A DNA stretch of 7,048 nucleotides from CAYJRR01 sp964372275 [NCBI: uncultured bacterium] (lineage in GTDB: Bacteria > CAYJRR01), in contig CAYJRR010000178.1 of assembly GCA_964372275.1 (NCBI GenBank), positions 1-7,048 of the forward strand, in the 5' to 3' direction. The stretch's first letter is position 1. Each line of letters starts with the position of its first letter. A program made the translations under genes and the position numbers. A model generated the notes under the pieces. It did not search any database, was not told the origin of the DNA, and worked only from the letters and a program-made list of their open reading frames with translations. Below are positions 1 through 6,190 of this stretch, piece by piece.

Positions 1-1076
1 AGCGCATCGCCGACCGATTCGAGGCGCGCGCGCGGGATGGCGAGCGCCTCGGCGACCGCGTCGTGCACCGTGACGCGCCGCCAGGGACGCGTGAAGTCGA
101 GGTGGAGCGCCTTGTCGCGGTCGTTCGGGTCGGGGTGGTAGTCGATCGCCGCCTTCCCGTGGAGGTCGACGACCAGGCCGTGGATCATTTCCTCGGTCAG
201 GTCGATCAGGTCGCGGTAGGTCTGGTAGGCGACGTAGAACTCCAGCATCGTGAACTCGGGGTTGTGCTGCAGCGACAGCCCTTCGTTCCGGAAGTTGCGA
301 TTGATCTCGTACACGCGATCGAGCCCACCCACCACCAGACGCTTCAGGTAGAGCTCGGGCGCGATCCGCAGGTACAGCTCGAGTCCCAACGCGTTGTGGT
401 GCGTGACGAACGGCCTCGCGGCGGCCCCCCCCGCCAGCGGATGCATCATCGGCGTCTCGACTTCGAGGAACCCCCTTCCGTCGAGGAAATTCCGGATGTG
501 GCGGACGATTCGCGACCGCTGCCGGAAGACGTTCGCCACCTCGGGATTGGCGATCAGGTCGACGTAGCGTTGCCGGTAGCGCTGCTCCTTGTCGGTCAGC
601 CCGTGCCACTTCTCCGGGAGCGGGCGGACGGTCTTGGCCAGGAGCGCGAGCGCGTCCGCCGCCAGGGCGAACTCGCCGGTCTTGGTGCGCATCGGCGTCC
701 CGCGCACGCCGGCGAAATCGCCGACGTCGAGCTTCTGGTAGAGGGCGAACGCCGCCTCGCCGACACGGTCCTTTCGCACGTAGGCCTGGACCTCGCCCGC
801 GTCGTCGCGCAGCACCAGGAACGCGGCCTTGCCGAAGGCGCGGACGGCGACGATCCGGCCGGCGACGACGTGGGTGTGCTCGGGACCGGTCTCCCGCTCC
901 AGCGCGTCCGCCGGGAGGCCCCGGTATCGCTCGATCAGCTCGGCCGACCGAATCGAGGGCCGGAGCCGGTCGGCGTCCGGATACGGCGGGGTCCCCTCGG
1001 CGGCGAGGTCGGCCGCCTTCCGCCGCCGGACGGCGACGAGCTCGTTTTCGCTGGGGCCGGTCGAAGGCTGGGCCAT
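1..1076 (-). CDS. lysS: Lysyl-tRNA synthetase, class II (3' end beyond window)
   Basis: This enzyme charges tRNA-Lys with lysine in the cytoplasm using ATP. The first 358 codons are visible; the stop lies off the left edge. The family is usually near 500 residues, so roughly 140 are missing, including class II motif 3. An N-terminal helix (about 9-28) leads into an OB-fold anticodon-binding domain (about 68-148, with [24 protein letters not shown] at its start). The class II catalytic domain follows: motif 1 around [11 protein letters not shown] to LEVETPMM (184-211), the LysS-typical segment [10 protein letters not shown] and [14 protein letters not shown] (221-246), and motif 2 with [20 protein letters not shown] (260-279). 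The ATG at 1076 gives a normal LysS N-terminus. An in-frame TAG at 1113-1115 bounds the start; the only other candidate is TTG at 1098-1100, adding eight residues. No strong ribosome binding site precedes the ATG. The gene lies downstream of the glycosidase but has its own likely promoter. Confidence 0.97.
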   Translation of the reverse strand, partial: MAQPSTGPSENELVAVRRRKAADLAAEGTPPYPDADRLRPSIRSAELIERYRGLPADALERETGPEHTHVVAGRIVAVRAFGKAAFLVLRDDAGEVQAYVRKDRVGEAAFALYQKLDVGDFAGVRGTPMRTKTGEFALAADALALLAKTVRPLPEKWHGLTDKEQRYRQRYVDLIANPEVANVFRQRSRIVRHIRNFLDGRGFLEVETPMMHPLAGGAAARPFVTHHNALGLELYLRIAPELYLKRLVVGGLDRVYEINRNFRNEGLSLQHNPEFTMLEFYVAYQTYRDLIDLTEEMIHGLVVDLHGKAAIDYHPDPNDRDKALHLDFTRPWRRVTVHDAVAEALAIPRARLESVGDA

Positions 1077-1082
1077 TCGGGC

Positions 1083-1105
1083 AAAAAACCCTTGGGACAA
1101 AAGGG
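1083..1105 (-). terminator. Possible intrinsic terminator at the lysS transcription start
   Basis: On the minus strand, CCCTT (1105-1101), a 7-base loop and AAGGG (1093-1089) are followed at once by six T (1088-1083). An outer G-T wobble could extend the stem to six pairs. The stem is short, so strength is doubtful. It sits 7 to 29 bases upstream of the lysS ATG and overlaps the predicted start of lysS transcription. It could end read-through RNA from the glycosidase, while RNA starting near 1103 would lack part of the 5' arm. Confidence 0.35.
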
Positions 1106-1109
1106 CGTT

Positions 1110-1138
1110 ACCCTACCTTCGGTGCCCCCCAGCGTCAA
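1110..1138 (-). promoter_or_regulatory. Predicted lysS promoter (sigma-70 type)
   Basis: On the minus strand, TTGACG (1138-1133) is followed by a 17-base spacer and TAGGGT (1115-1110). The -35 matches TTGACA at five of six positions, and the -10 keeps the T-A-N-N-N-T frame. Transcription would begin near 1103, leaving a leader of about 27 bases before the ATG at 1076. The glycosidase promoter has the same spacer length and the same -10 hexamer, which strengthens both. This was read from sequence only. Confidence 0.55.
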
Positions 1139-1143
1139 GCGCC

Positions 1144-1174
1144 GCGGCCCGGATCGGCGCCGTTTTTTGGCCGC
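1144..1174 (-). other. GC-rich hairpin directly after the glycosidase stop
   Basis: Immediately after the TAG stop at 1175-1177, the minus strand has GCGGCC (1174-1169) and its complement GGCCGC (1149-1144), separated by 19 bases that contain the palindrome CGGCGCCG (1162-1155). No T-run follows on this strand, so it is not a classic intrinsic terminator. It could protect the 3' end of the glycosidase message or pause polymerase. In DNA this GC-rich, a chance hairpin is also plausible. Confidence 0.3.
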
Positions 1175-2683
1175 CTACTCCGCCGCGGCGGAGGTGCGCC
1201 AGCGGGCCTGCATCTCCGACGAAAGGCCGTTCTCCGCCGCGATCTCGGCGAACAGGTCGCTCGAGACGGTCGGGATCCGCTCCTGCGTCTCGTAGTCCAG
1301 CCGCAAGAGGCCGAACTTCGCCGAGAACCCCTCCGCCCATTCGAAGTTGTCGTAGAGCGACCAATGCAGGTAACCGATCACCGGCACCTGCTCCTCGATC
1401 GCCTTGTCGACCCAGGTCAAGAAGTCGACGAGGAACGACGGGCGCTGCGATTCGTCGCCGTCGGCGATGCCGTTCTCGGTGATCAGGATCGGCATTCCGT
1501 ACTCCGCGAGGAGCTTGAGCGATTCGTAGATCCCGCGAGGGTAGATCGACCATCCAAGCTCGTTGCGCGGCAACGTCGCCACGTCCGACGGCGCGCCGAG
1601 GAGCGGTTCCGGGAGCCCCCCCGCGACCTTCTGGATCCGGTAGTAGTTCAACCCGAGGAAGTCCATCCGACCCGCGAGCTCCGGGTGATAGCCCTCCGCC
1701 GGCGTCGTCCCATCGTCGTCGGTGTCTTCGTCGAGGTTGACGTCCAGGTATCCCAGGATCGTCGCGTCGAGGAAGAGGCGGTTGAAGACGTGGTCCAGGC
1801 GCTTGGTCGCGGCGACGTCGAGCGCGTTGTCGGGGCGGGACGGCTGGAAGACGACGATGTGCGCCGCCACGCCGACCTTCGACGCCAGTCCGTCGCCGTC
1901 GGCGTCGGCCAGATCGCGCGCGTGGATGGCGTCGTAGGCTCCGGCGTGCGCGAAGATCTCCCCCATGGTGAACGCCACCGCCTGGTCGAGGTCGTTCCCG
2001 AACCCCGGCGGCCAGAGGTCGAGGTAGGCGGTCAGCGCCACCACCATCGGCTCGTTGAACGGGATCCAGAGATCGACGTCGTCCCCGTACTCCTCGGCCA
2101 TGTCGCCTGCGAACTCGACGAACTCGTCGATCCCCTCCTGCGTCCGGAAGTCTCCGAGGTCGGCCCCCGGGTTCAGCGGATCGTCCATCCACAGGGGCAA
2201 GGTGAAGTGGGAGAGGGTCACCACCGGCTTGAGGCCGTGCGCCCGCATCGAATCGATCACCTGGTGGTAGTGCTCGATCTCCACCTCGTCGTAGACGTCG
2301 CGCGACGGCTCGATCCGGCTCCACTCGATCGAGAAGCGGTGCGCGTTCTGGTTCATGCTCTCCGCGAGCGCGAAGTCGGCCTCGAAGCGGTTGTAGTGAT
2401 CGCAGGCATCGCCGGAACGATCGCCGTTCTCGATCGTCCCTTCGATCTGCTCCCAGGCCCACCAGTTGTTGTTGTCGTTCCCGCCTTCCACCTGGTGGGC
2501 CGCCGTCGCCGCGCCCCAGAGGAAACCGTCCGGGAATCGAATCGCCTCGAAGTGCCGCCCCTTCCCCTCCTCGCAGCCGGCGAATGCCGACGCGCCGAGG
2601 AGGAGCGACGCCAGGACCGGATGCCCGCGGCCGCCCGGGCCGCGTCCGGCGATCCTCGAGATGGCGTGGAATGGGTTCACCAA
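1175..2683 (-). CDS. GH1 family beta-glycosidase, predicted lipoprotein
   Basis: This is a glycoside hydrolase family 1 retaining beta-glycosidase of 502 residues. The TIM barrel starts near residue 47 (FPDGFLWGAATAAHQVEGG). The general acid/base is E211 in FNEP (209-212), and the nucleophile is E403 in ITENG (401-405). The other expected subsite residues are present: Q64, H159, N346 with Y347/Y348, W441, and E448-W449 in DNFEWAEG, so the enzyme looks active. Substrate cannot be told from sequence. The N-terminus has a hydrophobic segment (about 22-36) ending in AFAGC, a lipobox with C37 as the lipidated residue. This implies export and membrane anchoring; many bacterial GH1 enzymes are cytoplasmic. 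Two insert loops carry DxDxDG motifs (260-265 and 320-325), possible calcium sites. The start is uncertain: TTG at 2683 or the next codon, GTG at 2680, with no clear ribosome binding site. The gene diverges from the plus-strand operon across 33 bases. Confidence 0.95.
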   Translation of the reverse strand: MVNPFHAISRIAGRGPGGRGHPVLASLLLGASAFAGCEEGKGRHFEAIRFPDGFLWGAATAAHQVEGGNDNNNWWAWEQIEGTIENGDRSGDACDHYNRFEADFALAESMNQNAHRFSIEWSRIEPSRDVYDEVEIEHYHQVIDSMRAHGLKPVVTLSHFTLPLWMDDPLNPGADLGDFRTQEGIDEFVEFAGDMAEEYGDDVDLWIPFNEPMVVALTAYLDLWPPGFGNDLDQAVAFTMGEIFAHAGAYDAIHARDLADADGDGLASKVGVAAHIVVFQPSRPDNALDVAATKRLDHVFNRLFLDATILGYLDVNLDEDTDDDGTTPAEGYHPELAGRMDFLGLNYYRIQKVAGGLPEPLLGAPSDVATLPRNELGWSIYPRGIYESLKLLAEYGMPILITENGIADGDESQRPSFLVDFLTWVDKAIEEQVPVIGYLHWSLYDNFEWAEGFSAKFGLLRLDYETQERIPTVSSDLFAEIAAENGLSSEMQARWRTSAAAE

Positions 2684-2695
2684 CGCGACACCCTA

Positions 2696-2711
2696 CCGGA
2701 ATAGAATCCGG
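2696..2711. repeat. Short inverted repeat within the divergent gap
   Basis: CCGGA (2696-2700) and TCCGG (2707-2711) are separated by six AT-rich bases. The repeat occupies 16 of the 17 bases of the predicted glycosidase promoter spacer and abuts the GGAGG in front of the plus-strand ATG at 2717. It could be an operator for a dimeric regulator. Five-base arms are short enough in this GC-rich DNA that chance cannot be excluded. Confidence 0.3.
2702..2707 (+). promoter_or_regulatory. Candidate -10 element of the plus-strand operon
   Basis: TAGAAT matches TATAAT at five of six positions and is one of the few AT-rich hexamers near the operon start. No good -35 lies at 16-18 bases; the nearest resemblance is TTCACC at 2676-2681, 20 bases away. 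RNA would start near 2714, just ahead of the ATG at 2717. It lies inside the spacer of the opposing glycosidase promoter, so the two could not be occupied together. Confidence 0.3.
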
Positions 2712-2716
2712 AGGTC

Positions 2717-3556
2717 ATGTCCGAAGGCGCGCCCGACGCCGCCGACGAGCCGACTCCGATCGAGGAGGGCGGGCCCCCCGCCGGGCCCGTGGCCCGTTGC
2801 CGCCGCCACGGCGATCGGAAGGCCGTCTCCGTCTGTGGCCGCTGCGGCGATTTCCTCTGCGGATTCTGCGCCGTGTGGATCGAAGGGGCCCCCTACGGTC
2901 CGGGCTGCGCCGAGCGCGTGCGGAGCGGTCTGCTTCGGATCGGAGCGCACGTTCCCTGGGAGGACCGCGCCCGCCGGGGCTGGATCCGGGCCGCCTACCA
3001 GACGGTCCGGGCCGTCTTTGCCGATCCCGCCGGTTTCTACGCCCGGATGCCGACCGACGGCGGTCTGACCGATCCTCTCCTGTTCGCGATGGCGATCCGT
3101 GGCATGGTGGTGCTCGTCTACGGACTGCTCGCCGCGGGGGTGTACGGGATCCTCGGCGCGGCGATGAACAACCCGATGATGTACGTCCAGGCGGGTGTCC
3201 AGCTCGGAACGATCGTCCTGCAGATGGTGCAGGTGGTGATCTACCTCTTCGTGGTCGCCGGACTGATCCACCTCGGCGTGCGGCTGGTCGGCGGGTTGCG
3301 TGGATTCGAGGCGACCTTCCGCGTCTACGGATACGGACGCGCCGTCGACGTGATGGAGCTGGTCCCGATCGTCGGTCCCCTGGCGGCGATCGGCTACCGC
3401 GTCTACCTCTACTACCTCGGCCTGCAGGTGGCGCACCGCCTCACGCCGGGGCGATCGCTCTCCGTCGCCCTCCTGCCGGTCGGACTCGGGATCTTCCTCA
3501 CCGTCCTGATCGTGGGCGCGGCATTCGTCATCGGATTCCTGCTGGCGAGAGCGTGA
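2717..3556 (+). CDS. Zinc finger and YIP1-domain membrane protein
   Basis: This 279-residue protein has a B-box-like zinc finger followed by a YIP1-type multi-pass membrane domain. The finger spans residues 28-64 with C28, H31, C40, C43, C48, C51 and C64; glycine 61 stands where an eighth ligand is expected. An amphipathic linker (about 80-117, with FADPAGFYARMP) leads into hydrophobic segments at about 122-149, 158-190, 214-236 and 248-276, giving four or five helices. The linker and the GYGRAVDVMELVPIVGP stretch are typical of YIP1 proteins. The first 27 residues are acidic and proline-rich, probably disordered. The biochemical role of such proteins is unknown. The ATG at 2717 has GGAGG only two bases upstream, closer than usual, so initiation may be leaderless. 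It is the first gene of the operon; the next start follows one base after this stop. Confidence 0.88.
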   Translation: MSEGAPDAADEPTPIEEGGPPAGPVARCRRHGDRKAVSVCGRCGDFLCGFCAVWIEGAPYGPGCAERVRSGLLRIGAHVPWEDRARRGWIRAAYQTVRAVFADPAGFYARMPTDGGLTDPLLFAMAIRGMVVLVYGLLAAGVYGILGAAMNNPMMYVQAGVQLGTIVLQMVQVVIYLFVVAGLIHLGVRLVGGLRGFEATFRVYGYGRAVDVMELVPIVGPLAAIGYRVYLYYLGLQVAHRLTPGRSLSVALLPVGLGIFLTVLIVGAAFVIGFLLARA

Positions 3557-3557
3557 C

Positions 3558-4316
3558 GTGACCGATCCCCTCCTCCCGCGTCCGGTCCCTCCCCTCTCCG
3601 ACGTCTCCCGCGTCGCCTGCGAAACGCATCCGGCGCGCGCGGGGGCGGGTCTCTGCCGGAGTTGTCTCCGGACCGCCTGCGCCGAGTGCCTGACGCGGAT
3701 CGACGGCGTGAACCATTGCGCCGGCTGCATCGACCGCCTCTTTCCGCCGCCCGGAGCGGGCTCCTCCGGCCCGGCCGGTCGCCCCGCCGGAACGCCGGCC
3801 GCGTTCGAGGAGGCGAAGCGTCGGTCGCCGCGACACCTCCTGGCGCTCCTCGCGCTCTACGGAACGGTGGCGGTGTCGGCCTCCGCCGCCGCGGTCGCGT
3901 GGCCCTTCCTGCTCAACGAGCGCCGTCTCGAAGCGAACCGGCAGCGGCTCGTCGAACTTCATCTCGCGCTTTCCGAGTACCTCGCGGACGTATCGCGCTA
4001 CCCGAGCCCGGAACGCGGCTTGAAGGCGCTCCTCGAACCCTCACGGGAAGACCGCGACGATTGGCGCGGGCCGTATGCCACGGCGCGGGCGGGAGGCACG
4101 CGCGCGTCCGGTGGCGCGGCGAACGACGACGCGGTGCTCGACGTCTTCGGCCGGCCCGTGCTGTACCACCGCACACCGGAGGACGTCGCGGAGCCGCGCG
4201 TCTACCTCGCCAGCCCCGGCGCCAACGGCCTTTGGGACACCGCCGGGATCGTCGCCGGGAACCCGCCGCACGAGGCGGGCGGCGACGACGCGCTCCAATG
4301 GGTGGTGACTCCGTGA
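3558..4316 (+). CDS. Zinc finger, membrane helix and GspG-like pseudopilin domain protein
   Basis: This 252-residue protein combines three parts. Residues 21-57 form a zinc finger with eight ligands: C21, H24, C33, C36, C41, C44, C54 and C57. Residues 60-92 are a proline/glycine linker ending in KRR. Residues 93-118 are a single hydrophobic helix running into a long amphipathic helix (ANRQRLVELHLALSEYL). From about 138 the sequence resembles the C-terminal domain of type II secretion major pseudopilins (GspG): YPSPERGLKALL, WRGPYA, DVFGRPVLYH, YLASPGANGLWDTAG and GGDDALQW. It lacks the G-F-T-L-I-E type cleavage signal and the glutamate of real pseudopilins, and its N-terminal domain would block such processing. 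It is therefore probably not assembled into a pilus. Likely topology is finger in the cytoplasm and GspG-like domain outside. The start is GTG, one base after the previous stop, with a weak ribosome binding site. Function unknown. Confidence 0.85.
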   Translation: MTDPLLPRPVPPLSDVSRVACETHPARAGAGLCRSCLRTACAECLTRIDGVNHCAGCIDRLFPPPGAGSSGPAGRPAGTPAAFEEAKRRSPRHLLALLALYGTVAVSASAAAVAWPFLLNERRLEANRQRLVELHLALSEYLADVSRYPSPERGLKALLEPSREDRDDWRGPYATARAGGTRASGGAANDDAVLDVFGRPVLYHRTPEDVAEPRVYLASPGANGLWDTAGIVAGNPPHEAGGDDALQWVVTP

Positions 4317-5170
4317 GCCGCGCCCTCGTCGAGCGGAAGACGCACTTCCGTCCCGCGTCCGTCCTGGCCCTCGCGGACGGCGCCTTCGAGATCTACCGCG
4401 CCGCGTTCGGACCGTTGGTCACGATCTCGCTGATGGCCAACGCGCCGCTGTTCGCCGCCGCGGCCGCGCTCGTGCTCTACGTCCGGGAGCGCGGGGCGAC
4501 CTGGGGGAGCCCCACCTACTTCGCCACCGTCGGCGCGCTTTCGGTCGCGCTGGCGCTCGCCGCCTGGATCCGGGCGATCGGCGGCGGGGCCCTGGCGCAC
4601 GCCTCGGTCACGGCGATCTGCGGTCGATCGCCGTCCGCCGGGATCTCCCTCCGCGCGGGCCTGGCGGCGGGACGGCGCCTCGGGCTGCTGGCCGCCGCGC
4701 GGTGGATGGCGCTCATCGGCGGCCTCCTCGCCTGCCTGCTTCCCGCCATCCCGGCGGTCGCGCTCCTCGGATTCACCGCTCACGCCGCGACCCTCGAACG
4801 TGCCGGGACGCGCCGCGCGATCGCGCGATCGGCCGCCGTCGCGAAGGGGGCCGCCGGCGGGCTGACCGCCGCCGCCCTGTTGTACGGCGTCGGTCACCTG
4901 CTCGGATTCGCCCAGTTGCTCCTCCTCGTCGGGCTGGCCGACGGGGTCCGTTCCCTGGCGCTTCCGACCGGCGGAGTACCCTGGACCGCGCGTCCGGAGG
5001 TCGTGTGCCTGGCGGCGGCGGTGACCAAGATCTTCGCCGATCCCCTCACCGCCGCGGCGCTCGGCCTCGCATGGGTCGACGGGAGAATCCGGACCGACGG
5101 CTTCGACCTCGAGCTCCGGAGCCAACGCCTGGTCGGCGAACCGCTCTCGATCGATCCGGAGGCGGCGTAG
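4313..5170 (+). CDS. Polytopic membrane protein, GPDPase_memb/YciC-like
   Basis: This is a 285-residue integral membrane protein. The opening RPASVLALADGAFEIYR and the closing pattern GRIRTDGFDLEL are typical of a broad membrane family annotated as the membrane domain of glycerophosphoryl diester phosphodiesterase or YciC-like; no catalytic phosphodiesterase domain is present. Hydrophobic segments lie near 33-56, 70-89, 124-154, 183-208 and 227-254, so five or six helices. The GTG at 4313 overlaps the previous stop in a GTGA tetramer and has GGTGGT about seven bases upstream. An in-frame ATG at 4298 would add five residues but has no ribosome binding site. The stop is followed directly by the next GTG. 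Family assignment rests on sequence flavour and neighbourhood, and the function is not known. Confidence 0.8.
   Translation: MSRALVERKTHFRPASVLALADGAFEIYRAAFGPLVTISLMANAPLFAAAAALVLYVRERGATWGSPTYFATVGALSVALALAAWIRAIGGGALAHASVTAICGRSPSAGISLRAGLAAGRRLGLLAAARWMALIGGLLACLLPAIPAVALLGFTAHAATLERAGTRRAIARSAAVAKGAAGGLTAAALLYGVGHLLGFAQLLLLVGLADGVRSLALPTGGVPWTARPEVVCLAAAVTKIFADPLTAAALGLAWVDGRIRTDGFDLELRSQRLVGEPLSIDPEAA
5158..5162 (+). promoter_or_regulatory. Ribosome binding site fixing the DUF4129 start
   Basis: GGAGG sits inside the last codons of the previous gene (…E-A-A-stop), eight bases before the GTG at 5171. That GTG follows the TAG stop with no gap. This supports GTG at 5171 as the true start and suggests reinitiation by ribosomes finishing the upstream gene. 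Confidence 0.7.
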
Positions 5171-6190
5171 GTGGCGACGAGGAGACTCGCCCTTCTCGCC
5201 GCCGCGGCGGGGGCGCTCGCCGCCGGTGGAGAGGCCGACCTGGAGCGCGCCGTCTCGCCGGACCGCCTCCGCCACGACCTCGAACAGGGGGCGCGACTGT
5301 TCCGGCGTCATCCCGATCCCGTCGCCGCGCGCGCCTACGCCCGGGCGATGACGTCGGTGGTCGTGACCGGGGAGGGCGAGCCGATCGAGACCCGCGACCC
5401 GTGGCTCGCCGACGCCGTCGACCGGCTGGAGTCCCTTCCGGAGCCGGCGCGCCGGACGCTCGAGGAGACGATCGCCGAGCACCTCGCCGCCCGCGCGGCG
5501 CTCGTCGCGACCGACCGAGCGACGGGCGAGCCGGCGGCGAGAAGCGACGTGCGGGAGGACCTGGACGGCGTGCTCCAGCAGGCGCAGTTCGCCACGGCCG
5601 AGGAGGATCCCCGGCTCGCGCGGGCGGCGGCAACGGTGCGGGAGCGGATCCAGTCGGCCTGGGCGCGCGTTCGAGCCGAGATCCGGCGGATCTTCTCCGG
5701 CGGCGACGACGGCGATTCGGGCGCCTGGACCTGGATCCGGACGGTGGCGACACTGGTGCTGTCGGCGGCGGGCGTGACGCTGCTCGTCTGGATCGTCGCG
5801 CGGACGCTCCTGCGCGCCGCGCTCGACTCCGCGCGGAACGAGGCGGTGCTCGACCTTCCGGAAGATCCTCCGCGGCCGGCCGAGATGGAGCGCGAGGCCC
5901 TGGCCCTCTCGCAGGCCGGCGATCTCCGCGGCGCGGTCCGGGCGCTCTACCTCTCGTTGCTCGGACGTCTCCACCTCCAGGGGGCGATCGTCTACGACCG
6001 CCACCGCACCAACCGCGAATACCTGGCGGCGATGCGAGCGGACGCGGTCCGCACCGCCGCATTCTCGACGGTGGTCGATCGCTTCGACCGGACCTGGTAC
6101 GGACGCTCGACCTGCACGCCCGAGGAGCTCGAGGCGTTCTCCGCCGCCGTCCGGGTGGCGGGAGCCTCGACCGGCGCGGAGGCGGCGTGA
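5171..6190 (+). CDS. DUF4129 domain-containing membrane protein
   Basis: This 339-residue protein has a C-terminal DUF4129 domain. A short signal-like hydrophobic stretch (about 5-19, after RR) suggests an exported N-terminus. Residues 20-175 are a charged, mostly helical region that I cannot assign. A membrane helix spans about 188-211. The DUF4129 domain runs from about 240 to 328: EREALALSQAGDLRGAVRALYL, the segment around RTNREYLAAM, and VVDRFDRTWYGRSTCTPEELEAF with the W-Y-G signature at 308-310. This domain often ends transglutaminase-like membrane proteins, but no transglutaminase domain is present here. It is commonly encoded beside DUF4350, MoxR and DUF58 genes. Start GTG at 5171 is supported by GGAGG eight bases upstream. 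The stop overlaps the next GTG. Confidence 0.85.
   Translation: MATRRLALLAAAAGALAAGGEADLERAVSPDRLRHDLEQGARLFRRHPDPVAARAYARAMTSVVVTGEGEPIETRDPWLADAVDRLESLPEPARRTLEETIAEHLAARAALVATDRATGEPAARSDVREDLDGVLQQAQFATAEEDPRLARAAATVRERIQSAWARVRAEIRRIFSGGDDGDSGAWTWIRTVATLVLSAAGVTLLVWIVARTLLRAALDSARNEAVLDLPEDPPRPAEMEREALALSQAGDLRGAVRALYLSLLGRLHLQGAIVYDRHRTNREYLAAMRADAVRTAAFSTVVDRFDRTWYGRSTCTPEELEAFSAAVRVAGASTGAEAA
6178..6182 (+). promoter_or_regulatory. Ribosome binding site fixing the DUF4350 start
   Basis: GGAGG lies four bases before the GTG at 6187, again inside E-A-A codons at the end of the preceding gene. Together with the GTGA stop/start overlap it argues for GTG at 6187 rather than an internal start. 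Confidence 0.65.

Larger units (their letters stand above)
2690..2718 (-). promoter_or_regulatory. Predicted glycosidase promoter
   Basis: On the minus strand, ATGACC (2718-2713) is followed by a 17-base spacer and TAGGGT (2695-2690). The -35 keeps the TGAC core, and the spacing and -10 match the lysS promoter exactly. RNA would start near 2683, on the TTG codon itself or three bases before the GTG at 2680, giving a leaderless or near-leaderless message. The AGGG inside the -10 could instead act as a weak ribosome binding site if transcription starts further up. Confidence 0.4.

Noticed and set aside
63-1295. Long plus-strand open frame over lysS
   Set aside because: It is antisense to lysS, whose class II synthetase motifs are unmistakable. 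Its product has no recognisable domain and runs through the intergenic promoter region. GC-rich DNA produces such frames opposite real genes.
1364-2704. Long plus-strand open frame over the glycosidase
   Set aside because: It mirrors the GH1 gene; the product is a charged, low-complexity string without motifs, while the opposite strand has all GH1 catalytic residues.
3662-4312. Upstream extension of the membrane protein frame into the pseudopilin-like gene
   Set aside because: The frame is open back to 3662, but this part translates to an arginine-rich string and overlaps a well-supported gene. The membrane-protein family similarity begins only after the GTG at 4313.
3558-4316. Genuine type II secretion gspG
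   Set aside because: There is no prepilin cleavage motif, a zinc finger precedes the helix, and no other secretion-system gene is nearby. Only the C-terminal domain resembles GspG.
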